Counted from the first letter of the stretch, positions 36,101 through 48,885 are shown. The stretch is 64,000 bases of DNA from Coffea arabica (GCF_036785885.1 NC_092317.1:126501-190500), one strand, 5' to 3'. Numbers and translations: made by a program. The notes: generated by a model from the sequence alone, not told the origin.

Positions 36101-38056
36101 CTCAGATCCTGTCACATCTGCTACCCTCAGCATTGTCCAGGTGAACTGTTTACAGAACTACTACTTCTATATATTCATAAAGAATAATCCTTCTTTTTTA
36201 ACTATGCTGTTGTATAAATTTGTCATTGGTCAGGTTTTCTGGGGTCTCGACAAGAAATTGGCCCAAAGAAAGCATTTCCCTTCTGTCAATTGGCTTATAT
36301 CGTACTCGAAGTACTCAGGGGTGTGTTCTCAACATATTTAAGTCTGCCTTGAATTGTGCATTTTGCCTACTTTTGTTATCTTTCTACTCATGATCAAAAT
36401 GCTGATGCTCTCTGACTGTGTTCCCAGGCACTGGAGTCCTTCTACGAGAAGTTCGATTCGGATTTTATTGACATCAGGACTAAAGCTCGTGAGGTGCTGC
36501 AAAGGGAGGATGACTTGAATGAAATTGTGCAGGTATGTGATTTGTTGGTTTCACCCACCTTGAGATAAAATTTGGAAGGAATAGCATTTTTTCTGTACTT
36601 TGTGTTCTCAAGGGATCAAAGTAAGAGGATAAGATTTTTGTACAAGGCACACAACATTGTCCAATCAAAGAGCAAATAGTCTAATTTACGCGCTGCTTAT
36701 TGTTTCATCTCTCTCTCTCTCTCACGTTTTGTGTTTGGGCTTTGAGCTGATCCTGGTATGAAGCATGGCAAATTGTATGGTGAAGTCTTGGCATCCTTTC
36801 TGCTAGCATTTTCCTTTATAGATCATCATCAATTGTTATAGTCAAAGATATCCTAATCTCACTGCCATTGGATGTTTTCTTTTGCAAGAGATAATTAATG
36901 GGGGAGGATATGCATATTGTCCAAGTTAATATGTGCAGAACAAAATTAATTAAATAAGAATAGGAGGAACTAAATGACTTAATAGGCTTTGTCTTGTATG
37001 GCTGTTATTTAGCCTCAGCATTTTTGTACAGCTTGTTGGAAAGGATGCTTTGGCTGAAACAGATAAAATTACGTTGGAGACAGCAAAGCTTTTGAGGGAG
37101 GACTACCTTGCACAGAATGCATTTACTCCGTATGTCCCTATCTATTGGCACGTCAATTTAATTGGTTTAATCTTTTGGCGTTAATCAATATCTTGCAACT
37201 TTGGTGACAGATATGATAAGTTCTGTCCTTTCTACAAGTCTGTATGGATGATGCGCAACATAATTCATTTCTATAGTCTGGCTAATCAGGTAAAGTATAT
37301 GGCACCATTTCTTGCTTTGTCCTTGCTCTTTTAATTGATAATTTTTTTGAAGCTTGCTACACTCTTTCCTCTCAGAGACTCTCTTTATGTTTTATTTTTT
37401 ATTTTCCCAACTCCTGTTTTCTGTTAATTACTATACATCTAAAAACAAAGTTTAAGGTTCATAAGCTGTATAATTTCTGAGTCAACAGCTTTCACTTTTT
37501 GTTTGCTTTTTGCTGCACTTTGTCAAATAAGGGTTGGCCATTTTTTTTGAGTAGTTATTCCCGTGAGTTGTCCTAATTTAGTACCACATACAGCATTCCT
37601 CATCTATGGTTTTTGGGTTTAACTTGAGTCAGTTGAGTGAGCTTATGTGTTGGGCTGATTTTGGTGCTTTACACCTTTTATCAAAAGTATATGATCTGGG
37701 TAGTGATCTGGATTTTGAACATGTAACCTTCTTGTTACAGGCGGTGGAACGAGCAGCAGGCATGGATGGCCAGAAGATTACTTACACCCTTATTAAGCAT
37801 CGGCTGGGTGATCTATTCTACCGTTTAGTGTAAGTAAATTTTTAATGAATGGCATTCATTAAACAATTATCTGGAAATCTTCTGGTTCTAATATATGTCC
37901 CTTCTGTTTCTTGTATATGATGTTTCCTCATAACAATGCAGGTCTCAGAAATTTGAGGATCCAGCTGAAGGAGAGGAAGCTCTGATTGCAAAGTTTAAGA
38001 AACTCCGTGATGATTTAACTGCTGGTTTCCGGAACCTTGAGGACGAAATGCGATGA
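30195..38056 (+). CDS. VHA-A: V-type proton ATPase catalytic subunit A
   Basis: Twenty coding exons: 30195-30272, 31208-31334, 31576-31631, 31774-31830, 31947-32058, 32175-32212, 32314-32415, 33566-33622, 33723-33794, 33892-33993, 34147-34209, 34303-34435, 34816-34922, 35946-36140, 36234-36320, 36428-36532, 37032-37129, 37211-37289, 37741-37829, 37942-38056. They join to 1872 nt, 623 aa, exactly the plant family length. The subunit binds and hydrolyses ATP in the peripheral V1 sector that acidifies vacuole and trans-Golgi compartments. Seen: the N-terminal barrel ([14 protein letters not shown]), the P-loop GAFGCGKT (252-259), the catalytic GERGNE (Glu 281), the [12 protein letters not shown] motif, the [12 protein letters not shown] stretch, and the C-terminal helical region with [13 protein letters not shown]. 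All splice sites are GT-AG and in phase, with no stops or missing motifs. The gene looks fully functional. Confidence 0.98.
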
Positions 38057-38373
38057 TCTGTACATCAGCACAAAGTGTTTTAGCGATCAACCATGTTGCT
38101 ATGTTTTCAATTCCGGGTCAGGTGTGCTAAGCCCTTCTTAAGCAATGGAGGAGTGTTATTAGATATATTGTGTTCCTGGTCAGCCCTCTGTTTGGCCCAT
38201 ACGCTATTGGTTCGTCTAGCCTATATTGTATTTCACTCGATATTTCTGTGCTTTTCATTGGCTTCTATTTTTGTTTTGAGGATATCGGTTTAGGTATAAA
38301 TATTGGCCAGTTGATTTGTCAGTTACAAGTCAAAATAAGCAGTCTGTAACCATATTTATCTCTTACCAGTTCA

Positions 38374-38379
38374 AATAAA
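38374..38379 (+). terminator. Polyadenylation signal for VHA-A
   Basis: AATAAA lies 318 bases after the stop codon at 38056, which implies a 3' UTR of roughly 340 nt. Confidence 0.5.
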
Positions 38380-38399
38380 AGCCATGTAACATAAAAATG

Positions 38400-39482
38400 A
38401 TTGCGGACTCGAAGCTGGGTTGAAGTTCGTTTTCCACAATTTTTGCTGTTTTTCACTTTTCGATGGCTATCAGTTCTTATAATAATTCTTTAGAAGACAG
38501 AAACGTACATGGCAACATTGAACTATCAAAATGCCTTGGTAGGGTAACTAGGGTTTGGCGGGGCAATATTTGCTGTGAGATGCAGGAGAATACGGAAAAG
38601 TATTTTGTACAAATTAGATATGACACGTCTGCCTGCAGCTAACGATTGCATCCTGTGTAGATTATGTTTGAGGTGCTCAATTCTCAAAAGTTTTTCAGTA
38701 CACACGGCATTTCCAGTACCTTGTTGTACAACCAAGAGAGATAGATGTTTAATGAAGCAGCGGTGCCATCAAAAAAAGGGTTTGCACAAAATTTGTCTAA
38801 ATTCGGCTCATTCAATTCCTTCTGTTAGTTGGGTTGTAACGTATTTTGATTGTCACTTTGCTACATGCTAATGCAACTCAAAAGCGTGTTTCCCGCCACG
38901 CACTAATCCAAATGACATCATCATTCTTTTCTTTCTTTTTGTTTCCCTTTCTTCCAGCGAGATTCATGGTGTATTACTCTTGTTGAAGGAAATTTCCAAA
39001 TCTTGAAATCTGCAGGGTGTGTGATGAAAGAACGTACATCTGCTGCAACCACAAATTAGTTACCGTCCGACCTTCCAGCGACAAACAGACAAGGTGGAAG
39101 GCGAAGACTCGTAAAAACTCGCTCGCTCGCTCATATACATGCTCAAACAGTTAATCAGTATCCACTGCAAATTAATTATAAGTAATCAAAATTCAAAAAT
39201 TCCAAATGCACGGCCAACAGTCAAGTTACAGATCAGAACGCAGGCTTTATCAAAATTGGAAACCATCAGGAAATAATGACCGGACATTGTTGTCAGAGTT
39301 GAAGAATACTAGTTCAGGATAACTGTGAGAAAAAGGTATTCTGCCACGGAAAGCAAGATGAAGGCGAGAGTTTTCATATTAAGAAGCTCGAACTAAGAAA
39401 CATTCGTTTTCAGACAATTGTTTCACAAGCAAGATTATCACTACATGGTATTTTCAGCTCTTATATTAGTCTGCTGCTGTAC
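38400..39482. other. Convergent intergenic region
   Basis: This lies between the 3' ends of VHA-A (plus) and the FAM32A-like gene (minus). It includes the 3' UTR of the latter at its right end. No coding sequence is supported; a frame near 38575-38871 has no protein-like features. Confidence 0.5.
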
Positions 39483-41013
39483 TCAACCAGGTCCAACTTT
39501 AGGGATGTCATAGTGCTCGCTCATATTAGCTAGATACTGATTGAAGTCCTGAATTCGGTCACGGTGTGATTTATTAGCTGTCTTGGCCAATCTACGCATG
39601 TCAATTTTAGCCCTTTGCTCGACATAACGTCTCTCAGCTGGGGTAAGATGATCATCCCAACGAGCAACATTTTCTCCTGCAGATTTGCTAGCATCACCAA
39701 CTTCTTCTTCTTGGCTGGGATCAGTTAATTCTTCAGTACTTCCACCTGAATCAAGGAAGAGACTGTTTTCAGAACTAATGGAGCCATTTTTTTTGTGGAG
39801 AAACTGAAAAATATTTTAAGGGGGGAAAAGCCCCAGACAGTTTCATGATCATGATCATCATATCTTCATAGCAAACTTCCCACAAGCCAATGGATCCTCA
39901 TTAGTTATTATACTAGTAGGATACCAACCATGTGGCTGCTTCGTTCTTCAATAATGTTTGAAATCCTATATTTTTGCTGTCTAATCATGAAAATCTATGA
40001 CTAATCCCAAGACTGAGCAGCGGAGGGCAGCTGCTCTTCCTGTGACTGAGAATAAAAGTTGCGATTCTTGTCTGTCCAGAATAGAACTGTGTGTTAGATG
40101 AATGACACCAGCAAGCACAATATGCTTCTTCCATGCATATACATTGCACGGAGTATTGATGCGTTAAGCAAGCAGTCAGGCCTAGGAAAGTTGCAGTCAT
40201 TTTTTGCACGCTAACATGACATGGTGTTTGGTTGGAAGGCAAAAGTGTTGGAAAGTGGAAAGGAAGATGAATCCCTAAATAATTTTTTCTTTGTGAGTGT
40301 CCATCTGATAGGAAAGTAGTAGGTTTTACAGAGAGTTTTCCTATAGTTTCCCACAGCACCCTGCATAATTTGCAGGGGGTAAGTTAGTTACACAGCACAG
40401 AGCAGTGTGCAAAGTGAAGGAAAAAAGGTTTTTTTTTTTATGAGAGTAAAAGGCAATTGAAAAAAAAGAGGTTACTGATACGAAAGCACCTCCTAAGGAA
40501 TCCAAACGAACATACGAAAAACTTTTCTACAGCCTTTTACCATGACTAGAAAGGTCCTTTTGCCAGCCTCATCAAAACCAACCCAATGCCAGGTTAGGAT
40601 GATTACTACCATGGAGAGGACAGAAGAGACTAGCAAGTAGCAAGGGCGGCTATATAGCAAGGGCGGCTATAGCGACGGTAAGCTAAAATACCCGGAGAAG
40701 TTGAACTTCAGATTCCGGACCAACAAAATGAAGTGAATAAGAGATGCTAGCATCTTGAGTTTGACAAGGCACAAAAATAGGAGGGAAGGGGTAGTAACTA
40801 ACCAGCTGAAAGCAGGTCATTATCCTTGGCGGCAGCGGCGGCCTCATGGTCGTCGTCGAAATGTTCAGTCAATTGATGATTCTTGTTGTCATTCTCCAGC
40901 TGCTTGTTCTTCTTATTCTTCTTCTTCCTTATCCCAGAAGCAGCCTTCACATCTAGGGCCTTTCCCTTCAGTTTCAGCTTTCCTCCGACCACATTCTCAT
41001 ACGCAGAAGACAT
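39483..41013 (-). CDS. FAM32A: FAM32A-like nuclear protein
   Basis: Two exons, 41013-40803 and 39745-39483, join across a phase-1 GT-AG intron to 474 nt (157 aa). The N-terminus MSSAYENVVGGKLKLKGKAL is the family hallmark, followed by a Lys-rich tract (RKKKNKKNK), an acidic/Ala middle, and the conserved C-terminus PAERRYVEQRAKID, ANKSHRDRIQDFNQYL and SEHYDIPKVGPG. Human FAM32A is a spliceosome-associated protein acting at exon ligation. A similar RNA-processing role in the plant nucleus is inferred from family membership. Length and both conserved ends are normal. The start is fixed by the conserved N-terminus. It is tandem and same-strand with DWF5, whose 3' end lies 1.1 kb upstream of this start. 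Confidence 0.95.
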
Positions 41014-42112
41014 AATTCCTTCTTCCTTGCTCTTTTTTTTTTTTTTTTTTAAATAATAATAATATTTTTATTATTTTGGAATATCCAACAGCAATACAAT
41101 TTAAGCTAACCAAAAAAAAACACAAAGAAACCAACCAATAATTGATAGCTTTCAGTTATGACAGCAAACGCCAACACCACACAATCAATCAATAGATCAG
41201 TTTCATTTGCGGGGAGGAGATCCAAAGATCAAAAGTAAAAGAAGAAAAAGGAAAAAAGAGGAGAGAACCCTAAAATATACGAGATACCCGAATTGAATTG
41301 CATGGAATTGAGACGGCGGACAAAAGGAGGGGGGAACGGTCGGACAAAAGGAAGAGTGGTGGATAGCGGTGACGGCGGGGGCGATCTGTAGTTTGAGTCG
41401 GAAGCGAAACACACCAAACTAGTAGGTTAGGTAGCTTTTTAATTGAGGACAGGACTCGCAGTGGGCTGGGCTGCTTTCCCTTTAGTAATCCACGAAAACA
41501 TGAAGGAAAGCCCAGATGTTGGGACCGTTAATTCACAATTGGTACAGTAGTGCGTTTGCTACTATTTTTGCTAATTGGTTTTCGCTTCCAAACATCACTC
41601 ACACTCACAACAGTTTCGCTTCTTTTGGTATTTTTTTTTTTAAATTATTATTATTATGGTTTGTTTATTATCTTCTGCATATTCAAACAGTTTGATTAAT
41701 AACAACAGATACTGCTCTCTGTCTTTTTTTTTTGGGTTATCAAAAAAAACTATGGGGTGAGTCTGGTCCCCGGCAGTATATTATTATATAGTAGTACTAA
41801 TAAATGTGCAACTACTGACAAAGTAGAAGTAGTCCCTAATTAATTATATAAAAAATAAAATGTGCCTCCCTCCAAAACATTTCTTATTAGTTAGTAATTA
41901 CCAATGTGCTGATTGGTGTGAACCCCCGAACAGAACAGAACAGAACAAAGTACAACCACCACTTCCTTCTGCCCCCAGATAAACACTTGAAAATGCGTTG
42001 ACAAACATCCATCTTCAATACTGTATATATAATAATATTACAGCTTCAATTTGATGAGACGCCACCCACCGACCGACCGGCTGCGAGAGAGAGAGAGAGA
42101 GAACCTCCTCAC
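41014..42112. other. Spacer between DWF5 3' end and the FAM32A-like gene
   Basis: The part next to 41013 is the promoter and 5' UTR of the FAM32A-like gene (minus strand); the part next to 42113 is the DWF5 3' UTR. It contains AT-rich repeats, for example ATT repeats near 41058 and 41648, and a (GA)n run at 42085-42102 just inside the DWF5 3' UTR. No other gene is seen. Confidence 0.5.
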
Positions 42113-45100
42113 TCAGTAGAGTCCGGGAACAATCCGGTACGGTACCTTCTCACAATATAGCTTCCAGTATTTCCCATACCTGCACACCATCCACCACACT
42201 CAATACTCAGCGTAATATTCCTAATTCTGCATGCATGCAACAAAACCACCCCCATCTGTAATATTACTACTCATTGAGGACACGGACTGAATTTTCCATG
42301 CACGACCTCAAAAAAGCACAAGAACTAGTTCAAAGCCAAAAAAGTTGTATTTGATCTGCGAAAGATTTCTGTGTCCTACACATTAAACAGACTTCCCATG
42401 GACCAAAAGACACAGAGAGAGAGAGAGAGAGAGAGATTTCATCTTAGCTTACTTTGATCTGCATCGATCGTCATCCCTTTTGGCTCGGTCAAAGAGAAGG
42501 ATTGTCAGAAACACTACATAGAAGTAAGGAAGAAACTGCAGAAGAAGAGAAAAAAAAAAAAAGAGAGCAGGGTTATGAAGTTTACTGTAAAAGATCCTGA
42601 CACCCAAATACTGGTAGGACCTTGTAAATCTTCTTTTGGAGCGAAGAAAAAAAAAAAAAAAGAATCTCAAGCACTACAACTTCTTATGTCTGTCGCACTT
42701 GCTTACATGACTAAACAGAGCAGGCACAGTCCAGAAAAAAGCTGCTAATATTTCTGGTACATAATGGAAATGACGAGATAAGCCCCACCTGCACAAACAG
42801 CAACTAACAATATCAGAGGAAGTCCAAAGTCATTTCACCTAAGATACCGGCCAAGGTCCATCCAGATTTCAGTGTTCCGGTATACTCCACCACGCTCACA
42901 CAGATCAAAGAAACGCAGACCACCACATCACAAGCTGGGAAATTAAACTTATCATAATTTCTTAATGAAGAATTACATTTGATCGTTCGTCACCTTGAAA
43001 CAAAACAAAATTATGTTCATCTTTAAACAAATATCAACCAAGCTCAGCATGAACAGAATTGGAAGGTTAACCCCAGGCCAAGCAGAAATAACTTACCATC
43101 CTGATGTTAGTAAAAGGCTGGTTTTTGTCTCGCCCGAAGTTGTAGTGTACGAGGCAACAATCTGAAGGTGATACAAACCAAACGAAGTTTTAACCCCAGC
43201 CAGGAAAAATTACATGACAGCAATAGCAGACATGGTAAACAGAAAGTCTACTAATCTCAGGACTCCTCGATGGAATGCATCATACCTTAGATGGAGCTTT
43301 CCCCCAAACCAAGCACTTGCCATTTGTTCTACGAAATTCTTGTCTTTGCCTGTCGCAGTCATAGTTGATATATATGCAAAGAATGCCAGCTACAAGGATA
43401 TAAAGAGCAAGCTGACAGGGTAAAAAAAAAGAAAAAAGAAAAATCATCCTTGTGAGAAATATATAAGACAACAAGAAACATAAGCGGATTATTATTTACT
43501 AATTATTAACATCAGCACTCTGTTTTTCTGAATTTTGTTACCATTTGTCTACGGACCTAACATCCAGGAACTTGGATGCTTTGTCTATCATGGAAGCTCC
43601 ATTGCAACGTTATGCACAAAAAGCAAAGGGCCAAATTTGAAGCTAAACAATACCACCACTACAGCTAAATTGAAAAAATCAATTTATCACCCAATTGAAT
43701 ACACATCATACTTAACAGCATGCAACATTCTTTTGAAGCAATAGTACCTGAACACCAAGATTGACGGGATGATTGACTAGGTACATGCCAGGGGAAGTAT
43801 ATACTGACGGGACCCACACCAAGCATCCCCAGCAAATATAAAAACCAGCTGCCACAACACAATGGAATTGCCAAAAGAGTGACTTGATCATCAATAGCAA
43901 TAGGCGGAGGAGAAAACACAGTTAAGATACAAACTAAAGAAAAGGCATCAAGAATAGAAGCCAGAAAATACAAAATTGAAAAGGTGGAGCTACAAACCTC
44001 TATCGTGTGCAATATCCATTGTATTCCAGTATCCAGCTTCCCACCAGAAAAACTTGGTAACATACACCAACATTAATGTAGTGTTGACAAGCATAGAATC
44101 AGCAACCCTCCCGTAAGTTTCATACTGGAAGGTACAGAGACATAATTAGAACCGATTAACCAAAACAAACAACTTTGAAACTTCAGATGCTTCGATTTGG
44201 TTGTTAAACTGACAACATCAATTTTCACAAAACATATGGGTGGCCACAGATCAAAAGGTTCAAAACAAATAAAATACAGGGCATTTCTTAGTTTTAGGTG
44301 GCATATTGAGAACCCAATGGGGTCCCTGTCCCTTAGCAACCAGGAAGTACGAGGTGTTTCATGTATCTTCTTTGGCAGATGGAAGAATGCTGATTGTAAA
44401 AGTCCAAGAGACATTAGAAGAAGTAAGAATCACCAATAGATAGCCAAAGTCCATTAATAATATTTGGCAGTAAATGCTAGAGAAATACCTGCTTTATGCA
44501 GTATGTAAGAGAAAGAACTGCCCAGGACATCATTCCAAATCTGCAGTTTGTAAAGACTTTTATATCAAAGTTCCTGCCAATGCGAGGATAGAGCTCCATT
44601 CCCTGCAACATTCTCAACTTTGAATGTGGTTGCTCAAATATCACATCATTTGACACTCCATTGAGAAGATTGAAAGTTGCACATTTTTTTTTGTTTATTT
44701 GCTTTTTCCTTTTAGGTGGGGTGTGGGGAAGGGCGGTGTTTTGTCCTTGTGGAATGCACATTATTATTACACAAGGCGTATACAACAAACATGAACAATA
44801 AATAGGTCACTGCCCACAATGCCAAGGAAAAGTTCATTGAATGGGTAAGATCAATTAGATTATTAACCACAAAAATGATCAATTTTTAAAGATGCTCACC
44901 CAATAGAAGTCGATTATGATGTTCCCTGATGATCCAGAATCAGTAGAAGACGGAGCAACATGACCCTTCAACACATGAACCATGAATCAGAAAAATGTAA
45001 ATATGTCTATATAAAGAATAATCAAAAAATGCTTAGCATGATTGCAGTACCCACTTTGATGTACAAAAACAAGCAAAAGATTAAACTTCCAAAGATGAGA

Positions 45101-46576
45101 GCCGAAAATATTTCTCCAAGATGGTCATAGACAATTACAGGGTTGAATATCCCAAACCTGAGGATCAATAAAGAGGTAAATGTAGAAGCAAAACAGTTAC
45201 TGTTCATTCATAAGTTGCCATTGGTTGAATGGAGAAGGAAAAAGAAGAAAAACAAAAGAAACATAAAATAGCAAATAGTGAGAGCAACTGATTCATTTCA
45301 ATACACCAGAAGAAGAAAAACCTTACCACCAAAGGCCGAGATATGTAACCAATGTGACAGCAAAAGCTTGCAAGCCATTTGCCTGCAAGTGAAGAATAAT
45401 ATTTGAGCAGACTAAACTAGTCAACTAGATAAAGCTGAAATGTTAGTGCGTAGTATAGAGCAAGTCACAATCGGCAGTCAATTATTTTGCAAAACAAAGC
45501 ATGTGATAAAAAGTACAGGAGCAAGGGCCTCTTCTCGGTTGTTGTAGATTTTACAAAAAAAGCTAATTAATCAGAATCAGCACAAGCTACTCTTGAGTAG
45601 AATTCAGATTTTAGCTTTTTTTTCCTTAGTGAAAAATCTAGGTCCAAAAGCAAAGGAGAACATTTTTTTATTAAAAAAGAAAAAGCTGATTTTGCAAAAT
45701 CAGAATCTAAATAAGGTGAAACGAAATAAACAAAAGAAAGCACCCCTAAGTATAGAAAGTCCAAAAAATGCCGGTAGTACCTTATAGACAGGCCTATTAC
45801 CAGCAGGAGAAGTTGGACCCTCGACCCTTTTGCCAGGTAAAAACAGCTGAAGTGCAGCCTCAAATGCAGCATAAAAAGCAATGATCTTCCAAGCAGTCGT
45901 AGTGGGTTTGGGCCAAATCTGAAGGAGGCCCTGGATGCCATGGTCTCTCAAGTAATTGGCAGTTTGCAATACAGATCCGTCCGCATGTACCATGGTGTAC
46001 CATCTGCGGTAGTTAAATGTACAAATATATGAAATAGCATACGTTTGAGTGGGGGAATACTCGAAACGAAGGGTACAAACAACATGAAGCAAGCGAAGCA
46101 AAAGGAAGAAATTCCGGGAACAGGTAAGTAAAGAGGGTAAGGTAAGAACATATGGATTAAACCAGTCTTGCACATCTGCATTATTCTCGATAAATGGCAA
46201 TGGTTATGTAGTCTGTTATCACATGCTTAAAAAGGAGGAGCAAGTCATACTGATAGTCGAAGATGTCAAAAAGAATCTACGAATTCTGATAAAGATCAAT
46301 AAATCTTTATATGTATATTAACAAAAGTAAAGCAAAACACAAGTCCCAAATCCCAATTGCATCCTATCTATTGCATAGAGAAAGCGAAGGGAGATTTGAT
46401 GTACATAGGTCGATAAAAAGATGAAGAGAGAAAGGGAAGATGTAGATTTGACAGTAAAGAAATGAGAGAGAAGGTTTGGGAACTTACAGGAGAATAACGA
46501 AGGGAGGGCAGAGACTAAGTAAAGAGAGCACGGAGACATAGGTGACCAAGGGTGAGTGCGCCATATTCTCCCCCAT
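42113..46576 (-). CDS. DWF5: Sterol delta-7 reductase (7-dehydrocholesterol reductase), DWARF5
   Basis: Thirteen coding exons in transcript order: 46576-46488, 46003-45781, 45382-45327, 45157-45055, 44965-44900, 44602-44489, 44124-43998, 43848-43748, 43411-43286, 43161-43097, 42788-42707, 42535-42453, 42179-42113. They join to 1302 nt, 433 aa, the usual family length. The enzyme is a multi-pass ER membrane protein that uses NADPH to reduce the C7 double bond of sterols, supplying campesterol and sitosterol and so brassinosteroids. Seen: LPGKRVEGP, NRPVYKANG, IIDFYWGMELYPRIG, KFFWWEAGYWNTMDI, YTSPGMYLVNHP, the sterol-reductase signature LLTSGWWGLSRHFHY (352-366) and the end RDDDRCRSKYGKYW. The start is taken at 46576 (MGEN), which aligns best with the plant N-terminus; an in-frame second Met at 46564 also exists. 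No lesion is seen. Confidence 0.97.
42413..42436. repeat. (GA)n microsatellite in DWF5 intron 12
   Basis: An AGAGAG run of about twelve units lies between the last two exons of DWF5. On the transcript strand it is (CU)n, positioned upstream of the last exon's acceptor but not adjacent to it. Confidence 0.85.
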
Positions 46577-46588
46577 TTCTTTCTTCTT

Positions 46589-46607
46589 CTCTCTCTCTCT
46601 CTCTCTC
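46589..46607 (-). repeat. (GA)n tract in the DWF5 5' leader
   Basis: A CT run on the plus strand (GA on the transcript strand) starts 13 bases upstream of the chosen DWF5 ATG. GA-rich leaders are common in plant genes and can bind GAGA-type factors; a regulatory effect here is inference. Confidence 0.75.
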
Positions 46608-46814
46608 AAAACTGCCTACTACTTTTGCACTCTCAGAGAGGACAGAGGGCACTTCTTTCTTTCTTGTTCTCCTACGTATTCTGGAGTCTGATTGATTATT
46701 GATTATTGATTATTGATTAGAAAAAAAAAACATATGAGAGAATCAACAGTACTAAGTACTAACTAAGAAGAAGAAAGAAAGAAATAAGAGCTGCTTGCTT
46801 CTCTCAAATCCACT

Positions 46815-46823
46815 CTATATATT
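46815..46823 (-). promoter_or_regulatory. Candidate TATA box for DWF5
   Basis: On the minus strand ATATATAGAG lies about 240 bases upstream of the ATG, after a poly(A) run. This would place transcription start near 46780-46790. It is the only good match close to the gene, but no transcript evidence is available. Confidence 0.35.
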
Positions 46824-47826
46824 TTTTTTTTTTCGGTTGACCCCCAAAGAGTCCACGAAGAAATCACAAAGCTGAGACAGAGAGAGATGAGCAGATGCTT
46901 TGTAGTTTGTGCTACTAGACTGAGAAGACTCAGAGGGACAAGACTAGAATAGCCTCATGTCACCCGCTGTCTGGCCTCCCTGAACTCAATCCTCCGTCTT
47001 TCTGGCATTGCTTCCCTTCCTTTTGTTGGGCCTTTTCTGCTCACTCGTTTCTGCCGCTGTCCAGCTTTAGTTACTATTAGCCCACAACTCATCAAGGTAC
47101 AGACCCCCAATGTGAGGCTTCACTTAGCACAAAGGCAAGGCCCCAGCCCCACCTTAGTTACCACGTCCATATTGCGACTTGCACCTCAAATTGGGTATTT
47201 ATTTATATATTCATTCATGCATCAAAAGGTTTGGAACGTGAGTTTTTTGGAAGTTTGTCTAAAACTTTAATTCTTCTTGTAGACATAGCATCATAACTCC
47301 GTTTTCTCAAAGCTTTGATGGATGGATGGATGGATGGATAGTACAGTGTGCGTGTGTTTTTTTTATTAAAAGTTCCCTTCCTCTTAGTTAGTAGCCGAGC
47401 CAAGACCAGGAAAGGAAGGGAGGCAATTGCTTCATGAGGATAATCACAAATAAAGAAGAGACGATTTTTCCATAGAATCAGGGACGGTCTTTTCTTTGCG
47501 GCCCCTAAACTAAAGGGAAGAAAGTAGTACTGGTGAATTGAATTACACTATCAAGTTTTGAACAGTCAAAACTTAACACTCCCACCAGTTAAGTTGTTGG
47601 TTTGGAATGGTTGGCCTGGCTGGCTGCTATTGCCTGTGTGACCGTTTGGTCATACCTGCAGTTCACATCTCCCAGTCCCCCCCCCCCCCAACATCGCATC
47701 CTTGCTTCTCCGTTGCAAAAACAAAACTTCTATCATCTCTCAATAATGTATTAACTCTGTATTATCAAGATTAAGGTAGTATCTTCTTTAGTTTGTTGCA
47801 AAGGAAAAGGAGGAGGAGGAATAAAA
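46824..47826. other. Divergent promoter region between DWF5 and the small gene at 47827
   Basis: About 1 kb shared upstream of two divergently transcribed genes. It contains a (GATG)n run at 47317-47339 and a poly(C) run near 47680. No further gene is seen. Confidence 0.5.
47317..47339. repeat. (GATG)n microsatellite
   Basis: Five to six tetranucleotide units in the spacer between DWF5 and the small gene at 47827. Confidence 0.85.
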
Positions 47827-48428
47827 ATGGGCAGCAGCACCACCACCCAGCCATGTTATTCTGATCCATCATCATCATCATCTCCGCCAACTCCACCAAC
47901 CCCTCTCCCAATCAGTGTAGGACCTGGTCATCACAAGTACTGCTTCTCTTCATCTCCCACTCCAACGCCGCCCTTTTCACCCCCTCTCTCCACCCATTCA
48001 TCCTTTGAAAGCCTCACCCTCCTACACACAAACCCGTCTGATCCATTGCTGCAGCCAGCTGCAGCAGCTCCGTTGGCTTTTTCCTTGGATTACCAGGCCC
48101 ACCCAGGGCACGATTCTAAAAGCTCGTGTCTCAAAGACTTGTAAGCTTTCCATCTCCCATCCTCATTGCTTCATAAACTGAATTAAGTCATCAACTGATC
48201 ACTCTCAAAAACTACCTCCCTTCCCTTTTCCCCGTCCAGTAAAAGTTGACATTCCAACTTTTCAATAATCTTTCCCCGTTTGCAGAACTAGGAGGCACTT
48301 CTCATTTTTTTTTTATACAGAACCAAACTCGTCGTTTTCCATTCAGTTAGCTCATCTGCCAATTTGTATAACGCAGGTTAGAATGGTTGGTGCTCAAATG
48401 TTGCAGTCATTGTTCCTTGTGTCTCTGA
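47827..48428 (+). CDS. Small Ser/Pro-rich protein with Cys-rich C-terminus, unrecognised
   Basis: A two-exon model, 47827-48140 and 48377-48428, gives 366 nt (121 aa). The donor is GACTT|GTAAGC and the acceptor ACGCAG|GTTAG. The first exon alone would stop four bases past the donor, so the splice extends the frame by 16 codons. The N-terminal hundred residues are low-complexity Ser/Pro/Thr with no helix or signal peptide. The C-terminus after KSSCLKDL is LLEWLVLKCCSHC plus a short tail, a hydrophobic/aromatic patch followed by clustered cysteines. Such tails can be lipid-modified or metal-binding, but nothing here proves either. The ATG context AAAATGG and the purine-rich leader fit a real start. 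I cannot name the family. Confidence 0.62.
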
Positions 48429-48885
48429 CTTCCCACTCAAGTTTTAACATCCCCAAGCTTGAAATGCTGCATTCAATTCTAACGCCAGGTCTTTTATGCA
48501 AGGCGTATACGCTGCTTTCTGACATGCCACTTGAATCATTGTAGCAAAACTATCTATCTTGTTCATGCAAACTGAAATTTAACTCTAACCGATTTGCCAT
48601 TTTTCTTCATCAAATTCATTGTGTGTACCTCAAGCTTCATATCTTACGTCTTATTTTCCTGAGCTCCCATAAAACTGATATAGCATGATGCTTGGGCCCT
48701 GCCATTATTCATCTCCGAAACCCCAAAAAAAAATAAAAAAAATTTACCATTTCATGCTGGAATTGTCAATACATGTGATACAGAACTTTGATGCTGATAT
48801 GCAGCATCATTGTACACGTCTTATGCTATGAAAGTCATCCAACAAAATTTTAATTAGAACAAGAATTTTCAAGTATAAACTAATA
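48429..48885. other. Convergent spacer between the small gene and MED8
   Basis: 457 bases holding the two 3' UTRs end to end. No coding sequence is seen. Confidence 0.5.

Noticed and set aside
40221-40513. Possible MITE with GTGTTTGG left and AATCCAAAC right ends
   Set aside because: The inverted match is short and interrupted, and the interior does not mirror. It could be a decayed element but the evidence is too weak to list.
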